A DNA stretch of 64,000 nucleotides from Candidatus Bathyarchaeota archaeon A05DMB-3 (GTDB lineage Archaea; Thermoproteota; Bathyarchaeia; Bathyarchaeales; Bathycorpusculaceae), in NCBI GenBank assembly GCA_019685555.1, contig JABFQN010000004.1, forward strand, positions 1 through 64,000, written 5' to 3'. Below, piece after piece: positions 26,024 to 33,799 of this stretch; position 1 is the stretch's first letter, and every line of letters starts with the position of its first letter. The notes beneath the pieces were generated by a model. The model saw only the letters and a program-made list of their open reading frames with translations. It was not told where the DNA came from and did no database searches. Position numbers and translations under genes: made by a program.

Positions 26024-26574
26024 GCGGCGAGGTTTAAGACTATTATTAAAATGTTTATGAAGGCAACTTCCATTATGGCTGCAACAAAGAAAATGCCGTA
26101 GATGAAGGCTAAATCCCTTGTCTGCAGTGTTCTACTCAGCGTCTTTTTGATTGTGAGGTATATGCCGTATCCTTCAACCATGCCCACTGGCGTGCTTATA
26201 AGCAGTATTGTTGGAAGGGCTTCGAGGCTGATTTTGCCGTAAATAAGGGTTCCCCCTCTTAATATGCTTAGGAAGACGATGACAATGGTGAAGATTATGG
26301 CGAATGTCCGTGGATGTTCCAGCACTATATGCGAGTATTTCTCTCTTTTAAAAAAACCCGAAGTTACAAGGCTGACGTAGAAGGTCATACCGAGGAGAAT
26401 GAGCGAAATCACAAGCACATTGTGCAAGAAAAGCATTCCAACGGCTAAGAGCCAGTTTTGGAGAACATCCCTCAAAAGGATGTTGAAAAATACGGTGTTT
26501 TCAAAGGATGAGAGAAATAAAAATGTGAGGAAGGCTAAGCCTAGTAGTATGGTGCGTTTTTTGCTGTCCGGCAA
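26020..26574 (-). CDS. Polytopic membrane protein, unknown (184 aa)
   Basis: Five or six hydrophobic helices: LLGLAFLTFLFLSSF near the start, NWLLAVGMLFLHNVLVISLI, LLGMTFYVSLVTSGFF, IIFTIVIVFLSIL, ALPTILLISTPVGMVEGYGI and IYGIFFVAAIMEVAFINIL. A conserved-looking TPVGMVEGYG turn recalls the glycine-rich turn of SpoIIM-type membrane proteins, but the resemblance is weak. It is convergent with pncB, overlapping by four bases, and is the last gene of the minus-strand run that contains the ferritin cluster. No function assigned. Confidence 0.6.
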   Translation of the reverse strand: MPDSKKRTILLGLAFLTFLFLSSFENTVFFNILLRDVLQNWLLAVGMLFLHNVLVISLILLGMTFYVSLVTSGFFKREKYSHIVLEHPRTFAIIFTIVIVFLSILRGGTLIYGKISLEALPTILLISTPVGMVEGYGIYLTIKKTLSRTLQTRDLAFIYGIFFVAAIMEVAFINILIIVLNLAA

Positions 26575-26592
26575 TTGTTGAAGCCTCGCTTG

Positions 26593-27048
26593 TTAGAGCG
26601 TTGTGAAGAGCCATTTGATTATTATTCCCAATATGCCGAAGGCTAAGGCTAGGAGTATTAGAATTGCCACAAAGATTATTATTGCTAATATGCCGACTGC
26701 TATGGCGCCGAGCCATCCGGTTTCAAACAAGCGTTTGATTAAGATAAGCCAGACTAAGACGCCGAGGAGCAACGCGATTAAGCCGTAGGGTATGAAAATG
26801 GTGAATAGTGTGGATAAGACGGTTCCGAGAAGCGATATTATGAAGGCGTCTGATAAGAGTGCACGTTTTTTGCCTACGACGATTAATCCTGCCAGATAGA
26901 GGACAACAGCCAATATGAAGAGTTCGACGAAGAACCAAACCAAAGCGAAGATTAGGGTTAAGCCTTCCGGCAGTCCCCATCTACCGTTTTTAAGCAAAAA
27001 GAGATGTAGAATGTTTTGGATTAGCTGATTCTGCATCATTTGAACCAC
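26593..27048 (-). CDS. Polytopic membrane protein, unknown (151 aa)
   Basis: Hydrophobic throughout after a short amphipathic N-terminus (MVQMMQNQLIQNILHLFLLK). Four or five membrane helices are visible, including LTLIFALVWFFVELFILAVV, LYLAGLIVVGKKRALLSDAF (with a cytoplasmic KKR), LIALLLGVLVWLILIKRLF and GAIAVGILAIIIFVAILILL. It lies 18 bases upstream of the other membrane protein gene and downstream of the EncFtn gene, probably in one transcript. No recognised family. Confidence 0.55.
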   Translation of the reverse strand: MVQMMQNQLIQNILHLFLLKNGRWGLPEGLTLIFALVWFFVELFILAVVLYLAGLIVVGKKRALLSDAFIISLLGTVLSTLFTIFIPYGLIALLLGVLVWLILIKRLFETGWLGAIAVGILAIIIFVAILILLALAFGILGIIIKWLFTTL

Positions 27049-27103
27049 TCAGATGTTAGCAAAGTTGTATGTGGAAAATAAAAATTTATTCCCAACCTAG
27101 CCT

Positions 27104-27385
27104 TTATTCTGTCAATTCTTCAACTTCCTTCCTGCCTTTTTCCATTTCTTCAACTTGTTCCTTGTCTTCCTTTAAAAGCAGTGCTTGGAACTCGCCGACG
27201 TGGGTCTTTTCCTCTCTAGCCACTTCTAAAAGCACTTTTCTGATGTTTTCATTGTTTGTCGCTGCCGCCAGCTGCTCATAAAGGTTTACAGCGTCCAATT
27301 CAGCGATTATGGCTGCTCTTAATATTTCGCAGTCTAAGAGCTTCTTTTCAACCTTCTCAACTTTAACGGGAATCTGAGACAACAT
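27104..27385 (-). CDS. EncFtn-type ferritin-like protein
   Basis: A 93-residue two-helix protein starting MLSQIPVKVEKVEKKLLDC. The helices LRAAIIAELDAVNLYEQLAA and RKVLLEVAREEKTHVGEFQA carry E29, E59 and H62 with the spacing Glu-30-Glu-3-His of the encapsulated ferritin family, where two chains pair to form one diiron ferroxidase site. Such proteins normally lie beside, or are fused to, an encapsulin shell; no shell gene is in this window. The acidic lysine/glutamate tail could be a targeting peptide. ATG 27385 follows an AGGAGGTG ribosome site. It oxidises Fe(II), here within a cluster of ferritins and peroxide and superoxide enzymes. Confidence 0.82.
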   Translation of the reverse strand: MLSQIPVKVEKVEKKLLDCEILRAAIIAELDAVNLYEQLAAATNNENIRKVLLEVAREEKTHVGEFQALLLKEDKEQVEEMEKGRKEVEELTE

Positions 27386-27476
27386 ATTCGCATTCACCTC
27401 CTTAATCACGGTTTTGTCTTAGCCTTGCAATACGCTCCTAGCACACATTAAACTTTCGTGCACAAGCAAGAAAATG

Positions 27477-27488
27477 GTGGATTTCCAC
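27477..27488. promoter_or_regulatory. Short palindrome upstream of the EncFtn gene
   Basis: GTGGA-TT-TCCAC, nested in an imperfect larger symmetry (ATGG...CCAT), lies in the 260-base gap upstream of the EncFtn gene. It may be an operator for the iron genes; no regulator for it is adjacent, so this is tentative. Confidence 0.3.
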
Positions 27489-27643
27489 AATCCATTTTCA
27501 TCTCCCCCATCCTCTATACGTTTCTGAGGATTCTGTCTCGTCAAAGGATGTTTAGAAAATTTAGCAGAGGATTTTAAAATGAAGATAGATAGGGTTGTGG
27601 ATGGATAAAAATTTGTTGGAGTTAGCGGTGTTTGAGGCTTTTT

Positions 27644-28063
27644 CTATATTTCTTCCATTAGTGTTGTGAATAGGTCGTGGTGTTCCTCCTCGTCTTCCAA
27701 AATTTCCTCGAACAAGTGGGCTGTTGTTATGTCATTTTCTTTTCTGGCTTGGGCTATTATCCCCTTATACAAGTTTATGGCGTTCTCTTCATCTTTTATG
27801 TCGCGCTGTATCATTTCCTTAAGCGTTTTCCCAACAAAAATTTCCGTCGGCTTTGTTGTGGGTGTCCCGCCAAGATAGAACAGTCTTTCGGCAATAGCTT
27901 CAGCATGCTTCATCTCTGCTATGGCCACTTTTTCTAATTCACTTTGAACAGCGAAGCCTTTCACTCCGCCCCATTGGACGTGCTGCCACATGTATTGGAT
28001 GGAGACTTGTAGCTCTCTTGCAATAGCGTCATTCAGCATTCCCAACAACTTTTTAGAAACCAT
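27644..28063 (-). CDS. Bacterioferritin-like diiron protein
   Basis: A 139-residue four-helix ferritin-like protein starting MVSKKLLGMLNDAIARELQV. Ligands of a diiron centre are visible: E17, the pair E50/H53 in AIAEMKHAEAIAE, then IKDEENAINLY, and LEDEEEHHDLF near the end, the usual E, ExxH, E, ExxH set. The length is shorter than bacterioferritin proper and closer to Dps/rubrerythrin-like members, so whether it stores iron or removes peroxide is open. ATG 28063 follows GGAGGTGA with five bases spacing. It belongs to the minus-strand oxidative-stress cluster. Confidence 0.82.
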   Translation of the reverse strand: MVSKKLLGMLNDAIARELQVSIQYMWQHVQWGGVKGFAVQSELEKVAIAEMKHAEAIAERLFYLGGTPTTKPTEIFVGKTLKEMIQRDIKDEENAINLYKGIIAQARKENDITTAHLFEEILEDEEEHHDLFTTLMEEI

Positions 28064-28151
28064 ACATTTCACCTCCCTTCAATTCTGTTCCAATATGTTT
28101 AAAAGTTTTGCCACATTACACGAAAATCAAAGAAACAGGGATTTTTAAAGG

Positions 28152-28631
28152 CTATCCGCCTGGCGCTCCATGGAAGGGAACATTTTTCCAGAGAATGTCC
28201 CACCAGTCTGCTTCTGTTATTGTTTCGCCTCTGACAATGATTTCTAAGACTTCCTTTAGCAGTTCGTGGTGTCTCTTCTCGTCAGCTAATATTGCGGTTA
28301 AAAGAAGTTTCACCTTTTTGTTTTCAACTGTTGGAAGCATGTCGCTTATCTTTTTGATTAATTCGGCTTCTATGCGTATGTGTTTTTCGACAAGGCTTTT
28401 CTGTTTGTCAAGGTGTTCCTGTGAAAGCGCCTGTTGGGTGGTGGTTAAAAGCCTTAAAGCAGCATCATACATTTCAGCATGTTTCAAGGAATCCAGCGAA
28501 ATTCCCTTTAATACTCCTCTAACCGACGGGTTTCCAATGTCTTTTAAGGCTTCGTTAAGGGAATCCACAATCTCATTTTCTACTTTAATCTGTCTTTTTA
28601 TAAAGTCTAAAAGCTCATTCTTCGATGGCAT
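28152..28631 (-). CDS. Ferritin-like / rubrerythrin-family protein
   Basis: A 159-residue helical protein. The first helix has IKVENEIVDSLNEAL, the second DSLKHAEMYDAALRLL, the third EKHIRIEAELIKKISDM, and the fourth LADEKRHHELLKEVLEI: a repeated E and ExxH pattern that fits a diiron four-helix bundle of the rubrerythrin type, without a rubredoxin domain. A separate rubredoxin is encoded nearby. The C-terminal tail EADWWDILWKNVPFHGAPGG is unusual in being rich in Trp. Likely peroxide- or iron-handling. Confidence 0.75.
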   Translation of the reverse strand: MPSKNELLDFIKRQIKVENEIVDSLNEALKDIGNPSVRGVLKGISLDSLKHAEMYDAALRLLTTTQQALSQEHLDKQKSLVEKHIRIEAELIKKISDMLPTVENKKVKLLLTAILADEKRHHELLKEVLEIIVRGETITEADWWDILWKNVPFHGAPGG

Positions 28632-28647
28632 AACCCCTAATCTCCTA

Positions 28648-29103
28648 TTAATATTTAGTTGATGAAATATTTAACAGGTTTTCAGCTATCTTTCGCCCAA
28701 GTTCTCTGCACTTTTCCAGTGCCGCTTGGTCTGGCGTATACTTCGCTAAAAGAGGCGGCGCCTCAACCTTCATCTCAAACTTGTTCTTCATTATTTCAAG
28801 AACCAACTTCGGCGCTTCACCGCTCCAACCATAGGACCCGAAGGCGGCGCCAATTTTCCCTTTTAAGTCAATGTTTTTGGTTGCAGCTTCTTCAAAGAGT
28901 GTTTTAATGTCAATAGTCATGTCATGGTGGTAGGTTGGCACGCCAACGATTATGGCGTCGTAGGCTTTCAGCATTTCCGGCGTTGCATGATAAGTCAGCT
29001 CCACTTCTACTCCTTGAACTGTTTTTGCGCCTTCAGCCACTGCCTGCGCCATTTTTTCAGTGTTTCCCGTTCTGCTATAATAAACTATTAGGATTTTGGG
29101 CAT
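28648..29103 (-). CDS. Flavodoxin
   Basis: A 151-residue FMN protein. The phosphate-binding loop is YYSRTGNTEKMAQAV near residues 7-21, followed by GVPTYHHDMTIDIKTLFEE and the third-strand turn GAAFGSYGWSGEAPKLV, which matches the flavodoxin-like C-terminal domain of A-type flavoproteins (FprA/rubredoxin-oxygen reductase). Here it is free-standing. ATG 29103 has a GGTGA site just upstream. With rubredoxin and the ferritin-like proteins nearby, an electron-donor role to peroxide or oxygen-reducing enzymes is plausible. Confidence 0.88.
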   Translation of the reverse strand: MPKILIVYYSRTGNTEKMAQAVAEGAKTVQGVEVELTYHATPEMLKAYDAIIVGVPTYHHDMTIDIKTLFEEAATKNIDLKGKIGAAFGSYGWSGEAPKLVLEIMKNKFEMKVEAPPLLAKYTPDQAALEKCRELGRKIAENLLNISSTKY

Positions 29104-29126
29104 TTGATTCACCGCTTAACAAGTGC

Positions 29127-29768
29127 TTATTTTAGAGCCTCTTCTAGTCGCTTTTCAACTTCATCCCAGTTAACAATTTTCCAAAAAGCTTCAACGAATT
29201 TGCCTCTGTCGTTTTTGTAGTCTATGTAGTAGGCATGTTCAAAAACGTCCAACACCATTAGGATTCGAAACATTGGATAAACATTCATGTTATGCTTTTC
29301 AATCTGCATTATCATTGGGCGTCCCGTCTGCCTACAAAGCGTCAGCGCTGCCCAACCAGAACCTTCCACGCTTGAAGCCGCCTGCGAAAACTCCTTCTGG
29401 AAACGTTCAAAGCTTCTAAACTCCTTCGCAATGGTGTCGGCTAGCCCTCCACCGGGTTTTCCACCGCCTCGACTTGGCGGCGTTAAATTACCCCAAAACA
29501 ACGAGTGAAGCAGATGTCCGCCTACATTCCATGAAAGCTCTTTCAAAGTGGATTTAATGTCTATTTCCGCGTTTTCTTTACGCGCCTTGTCCAACCTCTC
29601 TAATATAGCGTTTGCACCATTCACGTAAGCTTGATGATGCTTACTGTGGTGAATCCTCAATTGCTCTTCAGACATGTAAGGCTCCAAATCCTTATAGCCG
29701 TAAGACAGTTGAGGCAAAACATAAAACTTGACTTTTTCCACCGCATGCACCTCCTTCTTATTCCTCAT
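29127..29768 (-). CDS. sod: Fe/Mn superoxide dismutase
   Basis: A 213-residue enzyme. The N-terminal domain carries the first metal histidine in [20 protein letters not shown] and the second in [17 protein letters not shown]. The C-terminal domain has [20 protein letters not shown] and the last ligands in [20 protein letters not shown] (Asp and His). The metal cannot be told from the sequence alone. ATG 29768 is chosen because the upstream rubredoxin stop overlaps it by one base (TAATG), so translation is coupled. It dismutates superoxide in a cluster with peroxiredoxin, rubredoxin and ferritins. Confidence 0.95.
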   Translation of the reverse strand: MRNKKEVHAVEKVKFYVLPQLSYGYKDLEPYMSEEQLRIHHSKHHQAYVNGANAILERLDKARKENAEIDIKSTLKELSWNVGGHLLHSLFWGNLTPPSRGGGKPGGGLADTIAKEFRSFERFQKEFSQAASSVEGSGWAALTLCRQTGRPMIMQIEKHNMNVYPMFRILMVLDVFEHAYYIDYKNDRGKFVEAFWKIVNWDEVEKRLEEALK

Positions 29769-29929
29769 TAACTCTTCTTTACAAACTGGTCTTTCGAGGC
29801 TCCGCAAACTGGGCAAACCCAGCTTTCGGGTAGAGCCTCAAAAGGTGTTCCGGGCTCTACGTCGTGTTCCGGATCTCCAACTTCCGGGTCGTAGATGTAA
29901 CCGCAGATTAAGCATTCCCATTTTTCCAA
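29768..29929 (-). CDS. Rubredoxin (53 aa, TTG start)
   Basis: A short gene with an unusual TTG start at 29929, eight bases after GGAG. It reads [20 protein letters not shown] and contains the two iron-binding knuckles CLICG and CPVCG, the conserved [20 protein letters not shown] loop and ESWVCP, all diagnostic for rubredoxin with its Fe(Cys)4 centre. It ends KKS and overlaps the sod start by one base. It probably passes electrons to the rubrerythrin-like or other peroxide and superoxide-reducing proteins in the same run. Confidence 0.95.
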   Translation of the reverse strand: MEKWECLICGYIYDPEVGDPEHDVEPGTPFEALPESWVCPVCGASKDQFVKKS

Positions 29930-29940
29930 GGCTAAATCTC

Positions 29941-30357
29941 CTACCTTTCTGTTTTCATGTTGTAGCTTACTTTGACTCCAGCTTTTTCGAAAAGCTTCCC
30001 CACGGGACAGTTTTCCACTGTCAACTTGAAAATTCTTTGAACGGTGTCTTCTGTTGCGTCTGTTCTAACGATGATGTTGAAAGCTGCTTCGGTTACTGTT
30101 CCAGCTTCATCAGATTTCAAGGCTTCAAGTTTAACCTCCAAGTCCTTGAGCGGAACCCGCATTTTCTTAGCCATTAAAGCAAAAATTGTGGCGAAGCATC
30201 CGGCATAACTCATAACGCCGAGTTCAAGGGCTGTTGGTCCCATGTCTGTTCCAAGCTCCGGTGGAAGGTCTAGGCATACGCTGTGGGCTCTTCCATTGTC
30301 AACGGCTATTCGCAAATCCTTAACAAGCTTGGCTGTAGAGCGAAGTTTCTGTGCCAA
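29941..30357 (-). CDS. osmC: OsmC/Ohr-family protein
   Basis: A 138-residue protein. The two reactive cysteines of the family are visible: [18 protein letters not shown] near residue 54 and [15 protein letters not shown] near residue 121. The rest fits the intertwined dimeric OsmC fold ([12 protein letters not shown] strand, then [16 protein letters not shown]). OsmC/Ohr proteins reduce organic hydroperoxides. It is 12 bases from the rubredoxin gene on the same strand and downstream of the peroxiredoxin gene, supporting an anti-peroxide role. Confidence 0.88.
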   Translation of the reverse strand: MAQKLRSTAKLVKDLRIAVDNGRAHSVCLDLPPELGTDMGPTALELGVMSYAGCFATIFALMAKKMRVPLKDLEVKLEALKSDEAGTVTEAAFNIIVRTDATEDTVQRIFKLTVENCPVGKLFEKAGVKVSYNMKTER

Positions 30358-30386
30358 GATTTCACCTCCAAACTAGATGAAAAGCG

Positions 30387-31037
30387 TTATGGAAGCTTCT
30401 TCTTGCAAAGGAACCAGTCAACGCATTCATAGCCTTCTTGCAAGCGTTTTTCAGCATCGTCCTGCGTTGTTGGCGGTGGGACAATAACTGCGTCGCCGGG
30501 TCTCCAGTTGGCTGGTAGGGCTACTTTGTATTTGTCGGCTGTTTGTAAGGCGTCAATAAGCCTTAAAATTTCATCCATGTTTCTTCCAACGTTAAGCGGG
30601 TAATATATTATTGCTCTAAGCTTCATTTCGGGGTCTATTACAAAGATGCATCTTACAGCTGCGGTGGTGCTTTGTTTCGGGTGTATCATGCCGAACAAGT
30701 TTGCCACTTTCATGTCTAGGTCTGCTATAACTGGAAATGGTATTGTTACGCCGAACTTTTCCTTGATGGTTCTAACCCATGCAATATGCGAATAAACGCT
30801 GTCGATGCTTAATCCTATAAGCTGAACGTTTCGCTTCGCCAGTTCTGGGTTTATTTGGGCAAAAGCGACAAACTCTGTGGTGCAAACTGGCGTGAAATCT
30901 GCTGGATGGGAAAACAAGATAACCCATTTTCCCTTAAAGTCTGAAAGCCTAATCTTGCCGTGAGTGGTAACTGCCTCAAAATCTGGGACAACTTCACCGA
31001 GCCTTATTAACGGTTTTTCTTCAATTTCCTCCTCCAT
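30387..31037 (-). CDS. Peroxiredoxin (archaeal Prx6-like)
   Basis: A 216-residue thiol peroxidase. The peroxidatic cysteine is in [14 protein letters not shown] (about residue 52). The thioredoxin-fold core includes [20 protein letters not shown] and [18 protein letters not shown]. The C-terminal arm [14 protein letters not shown] holds two further cysteines, the arrangement of the archaeal Aeropyrum-type enzyme that resolves through a C-terminal Cys. ATG 31037 follows AAGGAGG. It is divergent from the lrp-like gene, sharing the intergenic region of about 100 bases. Confidence 0.94.
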   Translation of the reverse strand: MEEEIEEKPLIRLGEVVPDFEAVTTHGKIRLSDFKGKWVILFSHPADFTPVCTTEFVAFAQINPELAKRNVQLIGLSIDSVYSHIAWVRTIKEKFGVTIPFPVIADLDMKVANLFGMIHPKQSTTAAVRCIFVIDPEMKLRAIIYYPLNVGRNMDEILRLIDALQTADKYKVALPANWRPGDAVIVPPPTTQDDAEKRLQEGYECVDWFLCKKKLP

Positions 31038-31087
31038 CTTTTCATTCCTCCTTAAAATTCTAACCGTAATCCTTTTATTCACCGATG

Positions 31088-31097
31088 CTTATATGCT
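31088..31097 (+). promoter_or_regulatory. TATA box for the Lrp-like gene
   Basis: CTTATATGCT about 45 bases upstream of ATG 31141, in the short region between the divergent peroxiredoxin and regulator genes. Confidence 0.45.
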
Positions 31098-31140
31098 TTT
31101 CGTACAAAATTCGGCTAAAACCGCATAAAAAGGTGCGAAA

Positions 31141-31587
31141 ATGGTAAAAAAGATTGCGGAAACAGACGAACTTGACCACAAAATCCTAAAGTTTTTACAA
31201 GAAGACGGAAGGCTAACATTCACTGAAATAGCTCAAAAACTGCGACTAAGCGAGTCAACAATACGAAAGCGAGTCCAGAGCCTACAAGAAAGAGGCGTAA
31301 TAAAAAAGTTCACTGTTGAAGTTGACCCTGCAAAAATTGGCTTAAACACTGTTGCAATAGTAGGCATAGACGTAGACCCGCCAAAACTTTTAGAGGCAGC
31401 CCAAAAACTCTGCGAATTCAGGGAAATCCGCTCAGTGGCAACATCAACAGGGGACCACATGATAATGACTGAAATATGGACCAAAGATGGCAGAGAACTG
31501 ACAAAGCTGATATCTGAAAAAATAGGACCCATTGAAGGTGTGAAGAAGATTTGCCCAGCCATAATTTTGGAAAAGCTGAAAGGCTAA
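31141..31587 (+). CDS. Lrp/AsnC-family transcription regulator
   Basis: A 148-residue protein: an N-terminal winged HTH (DELDHKILKFLQEDGRLTFT then EIAQKLRLSESTIRKRVQSL) and a C-terminal RAM-type ligand domain (TVAIVGIDVDPPKLLEAAQK, SVATSTGDHMIMTEIW). It stands between the divergent oxidative-stress cluster and the metal ATPase gene two bases downstream, so it may control one or both. The effector is unknown; the family often senses amino acids but some archaeal members sense metals or redox state. Confidence 0.92.
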   Translation: MVKKIAETDELDHKILKFLQEDGRLTFTEIAQKLRLSESTIRKRVQSLQERGVIKKFTVEVDPAKIGLNTVAIVGIDVDPPKLLEAAQKLCEFREIRSVATSTGDHMIMTEIWTKDGRELTKLISEKIGPIEGVKKICPAIILEKLKG

Positions 31588-31589
31588 AT

Positions 31590-33737
31590 ATGGGAGGAAA
31601 ATATTTGGCTGCCCACAGTCACCATCATCACGTTCATCACGTGGAAGAGTTTAAGCGAAAGTTCTGGATTTCGCTTATGCTTACGGTTCCGATTTTACTT
31701 CTTTCAGAAATGGTTCAGATGTGGCTTGGCTTAGAGTGGCTGAAAATCCCCTACCAAAAAGGAATATTATCCCTATTATCCATGGTTGTCTATTTTTACG
31801 GCGGATGGCCCTTCTTGAAAGGCTTATACCAAGAGTTAAAAGCAAAACAGCCCGGAATGATGACGCTTATTGGTATGGCTATATCTGTGGCTTTTTTCTA
31901 CTCTATTGGAACAGTCTTCATAATAAGCGGAAAAGACTTCTTCTGGGAACTTGCAACCCTAATTGATGTTATGCTTTTGGGACACTGGATAGAAGCAAAA
32001 AGTGTTCTGGGGGCTTCCATGGCTTTGGAAGAACTTGTTCGAATCATGCCAACCGCCGCACATCTTGTTAAAAACGGCGAAATCATCGACATACCAGCTT
32101 CGCAACTGCATAAAGGCGATGTTGTTCTGGTGCGTCCAGGCGAGAAAATCCCCTCAGACGGTGTAGTAGTTGAGGGCGAATCTTTTGTTAATGAAGCTCT
32201 GTTGACAGGTGAGTCGAAACCGATAAACAAAAAATTTGAGGATAAGGTGGTGGGCGGCGCCATAAACGGCGAGGGTATCCTAAAAGTGCAGATAGAAAGA
32301 ACAGGCGAAGAAACCTATTTGGCGCAGGTTATAAAGCTTGTTAGACAAGCTCAAGAAAGCCGTTCGCGGACACAGGACTTGGCGAACAAGGCTGCAGCCT
32401 TACTGTTTTATGTGGCTCTTACTGCTGGAATATTAGCTTTTACCGCATGGTTCTTTATCGCTGGCTCCGACGTTGCCCTTGAAAGATCGGTGACTGTTCT
32501 AGTTATTGCTTGTCCCCACGCCCTTGGTTTGGCAATTCCCCTTGTCGTGGCGCTTTCAACATCTATAACTGCAAAAAGCGGCATCCTAATAAGGGATAGA
32601 CGAGCCTTTGAAATGGTTAAGGACGTAGACGCTGTTGTTTTTGACAAGACGGGAACACTGACGGTTGGCAAATTTGGTGTAAGCGACAATGTCGCCTTCA
32701 TCCCAGAAAACCAGCTTTTACAATTAACAGCAGCTGTTGAACTCAATTCAGAGCACGTAATAGCCAAAGCCATAGTGGAACACGCGAAAAACAAGGGGTT
32801 AAAAATTCCTCCAGCCGCAGAGTTCAAGGCTTTGCCTGGCAGAGGCGCCTACGGAAAAGTTGGGGGAAAAGAAGTTTACATAGGAAGCATAAACCTTCTA
32901 GAAGAACTGAAAATCAGCGTAGACGACCCTAAAATAACGCGTCTTCAAGAGCAAGGCAAAACCGTGGTCTTCACAGTGGTGGACGGAAAACTTGCCGGCG
33001 CCTTCGCCTTAGCTGATGTGATAAGGGAAGAGTCCTACGAGGCTGTTAAAAAACTGAAAGAAAGAGGATTGAAAGTTTACATGCTTACCGGAGACTCTGA
33101 AGAGGTTGCCAAATGGGTTGCAAAAGAACTCGGCGTAAATGACTATTTTGCACGGGTTTTACCAGACAAAAAGGCGGAAAAAATAAGGCTTCTAAAAGAA
33201 GACGGCTATAGAGTTGCCATGGTTGGAGACGGCGTAAACGATGCGCCGGCACTGGTCACAGCAGACGTGGGCATAGCCATAGGCGCTGGAACAGACGTAG
33301 CCATAGAAAGCGCCGATATAATCCTAGTTAAAAACGACCCAAGAGACGTGGTGAAACTTATAGACATTTCCAGCAAAACCTACGCGAAAATGGCGCAAAA
33401 CTTGTGGTGGGCAGCCGGCTACAATATAATAACAATACCATTGGCAGCGGGCATCCTCTCCGGATTCGGCGTAAACTTGCCACCAGCCGTCGGCGCAATA
33501 ATAATGTCGTTAAGCACGGTTATAGTTGCCCTCAACAGTCAAACCTTAAGGAAATATGAACCTGAGGGGGTGAAAATTGTGGAGAAAAAGACTCTTGTTA
33601 CGGATCCTGTTTGCGGAATGAAAATAGACCCAGATATGGCTTATAGCAAAATTGAGCATGAAGGTCGCGTTATTTATTTCTGTTCTAAAATGTGCGAGGA
33701 AGAGTTTAAGAAGAATCCAAAGAAATATGTGAAATAG
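31590..33737 (+). CDS. copB: CopB-like P1B-type metal ATPase with YHS tail
   Basis: A 715-residue heavy-metal pump. It begins with a His-rich metal segment (HSHHHHVHH), lacks the CxxC heavy-metal domain, and has the membrane CPH motif (VIACPHALGLAIP) of the CopB subgroup, the actuator TGES, the phosphorylation DKTGTLT and hinge GDGVNDAPAL. The last 55 residues are a YHS domain with three cysteines (TDPVCGMKIDPDMAYSKIEH, then YFCSKMCEEEF). Copper, perhaps Cu(II), is the likely cargo. The start ATG lies three bases after the regulator stop, so it is co-transcribed with the Lrp-like gene. Confidence 0.93.
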   Translation: MGGKYLAAHSHHHHVHHVEEFKRKFWISLMLTVPILLLSEMVQMWLGLEWLKIPYQKGILSLLSMVVYFYGGWPFLKGLYQELKAKQPGMMTLIGMAISVAFFYSIGTVFIISGKDFFWELATLIDVMLLGHWIEAKSVLGASMALEELVRIMPTAAHLVKNGEIIDIPASQLHKGDVVLVRPGEKIPSDGVVVEGESFVNEALLTGESKPINKKFEDKVVGGAINGEGILKVQIERTGEETYLAQVIKLVRQAQESRSRTQDLANKAAALLFYVALTAGILAFTAWFFIAGSDVALERSVTVLVIACPHALGLAIPLVVALSTSITAKSGILIRDRRAFEMVKDVDAVVFDKTGTLTVGKFGVSDNVAFIPENQLLQLTAAVELNSEHVIAKAIVEHAKNKGLKIPPAAEFKALPGRGAYGKVGGKEVYIGSINLLEELKISVDDPKITRLQEQGKTVVFTVVDGKLAGAFALADVIREESYEAVKKLKERGLKVYMLTGDSEEVAKWVAKELGVNDYFARVLPDKKAEKIRLLKEDGYRVAMVGDGVNDAPALVTADVGIAIGAGTDVAIESADIILVKNDPRDVVKLIDISSKTYAKMAQNLWWAAGYNIITIPLAAGILSGFGVNLPPAVGAIIMSLSTVIVALNSQTLRKYEPEGVKIVEKKTLVTDPVCGMKIDPDMAYSKIEHEGRVIYFCSKMCEEEFKKNPKKYVK

Positions 33738-33799
33738 CCTTGGGGAAAACCTTAACTTAAAATGTTTACTGCAACATATTATGCGCTGCTGGTGGACAG

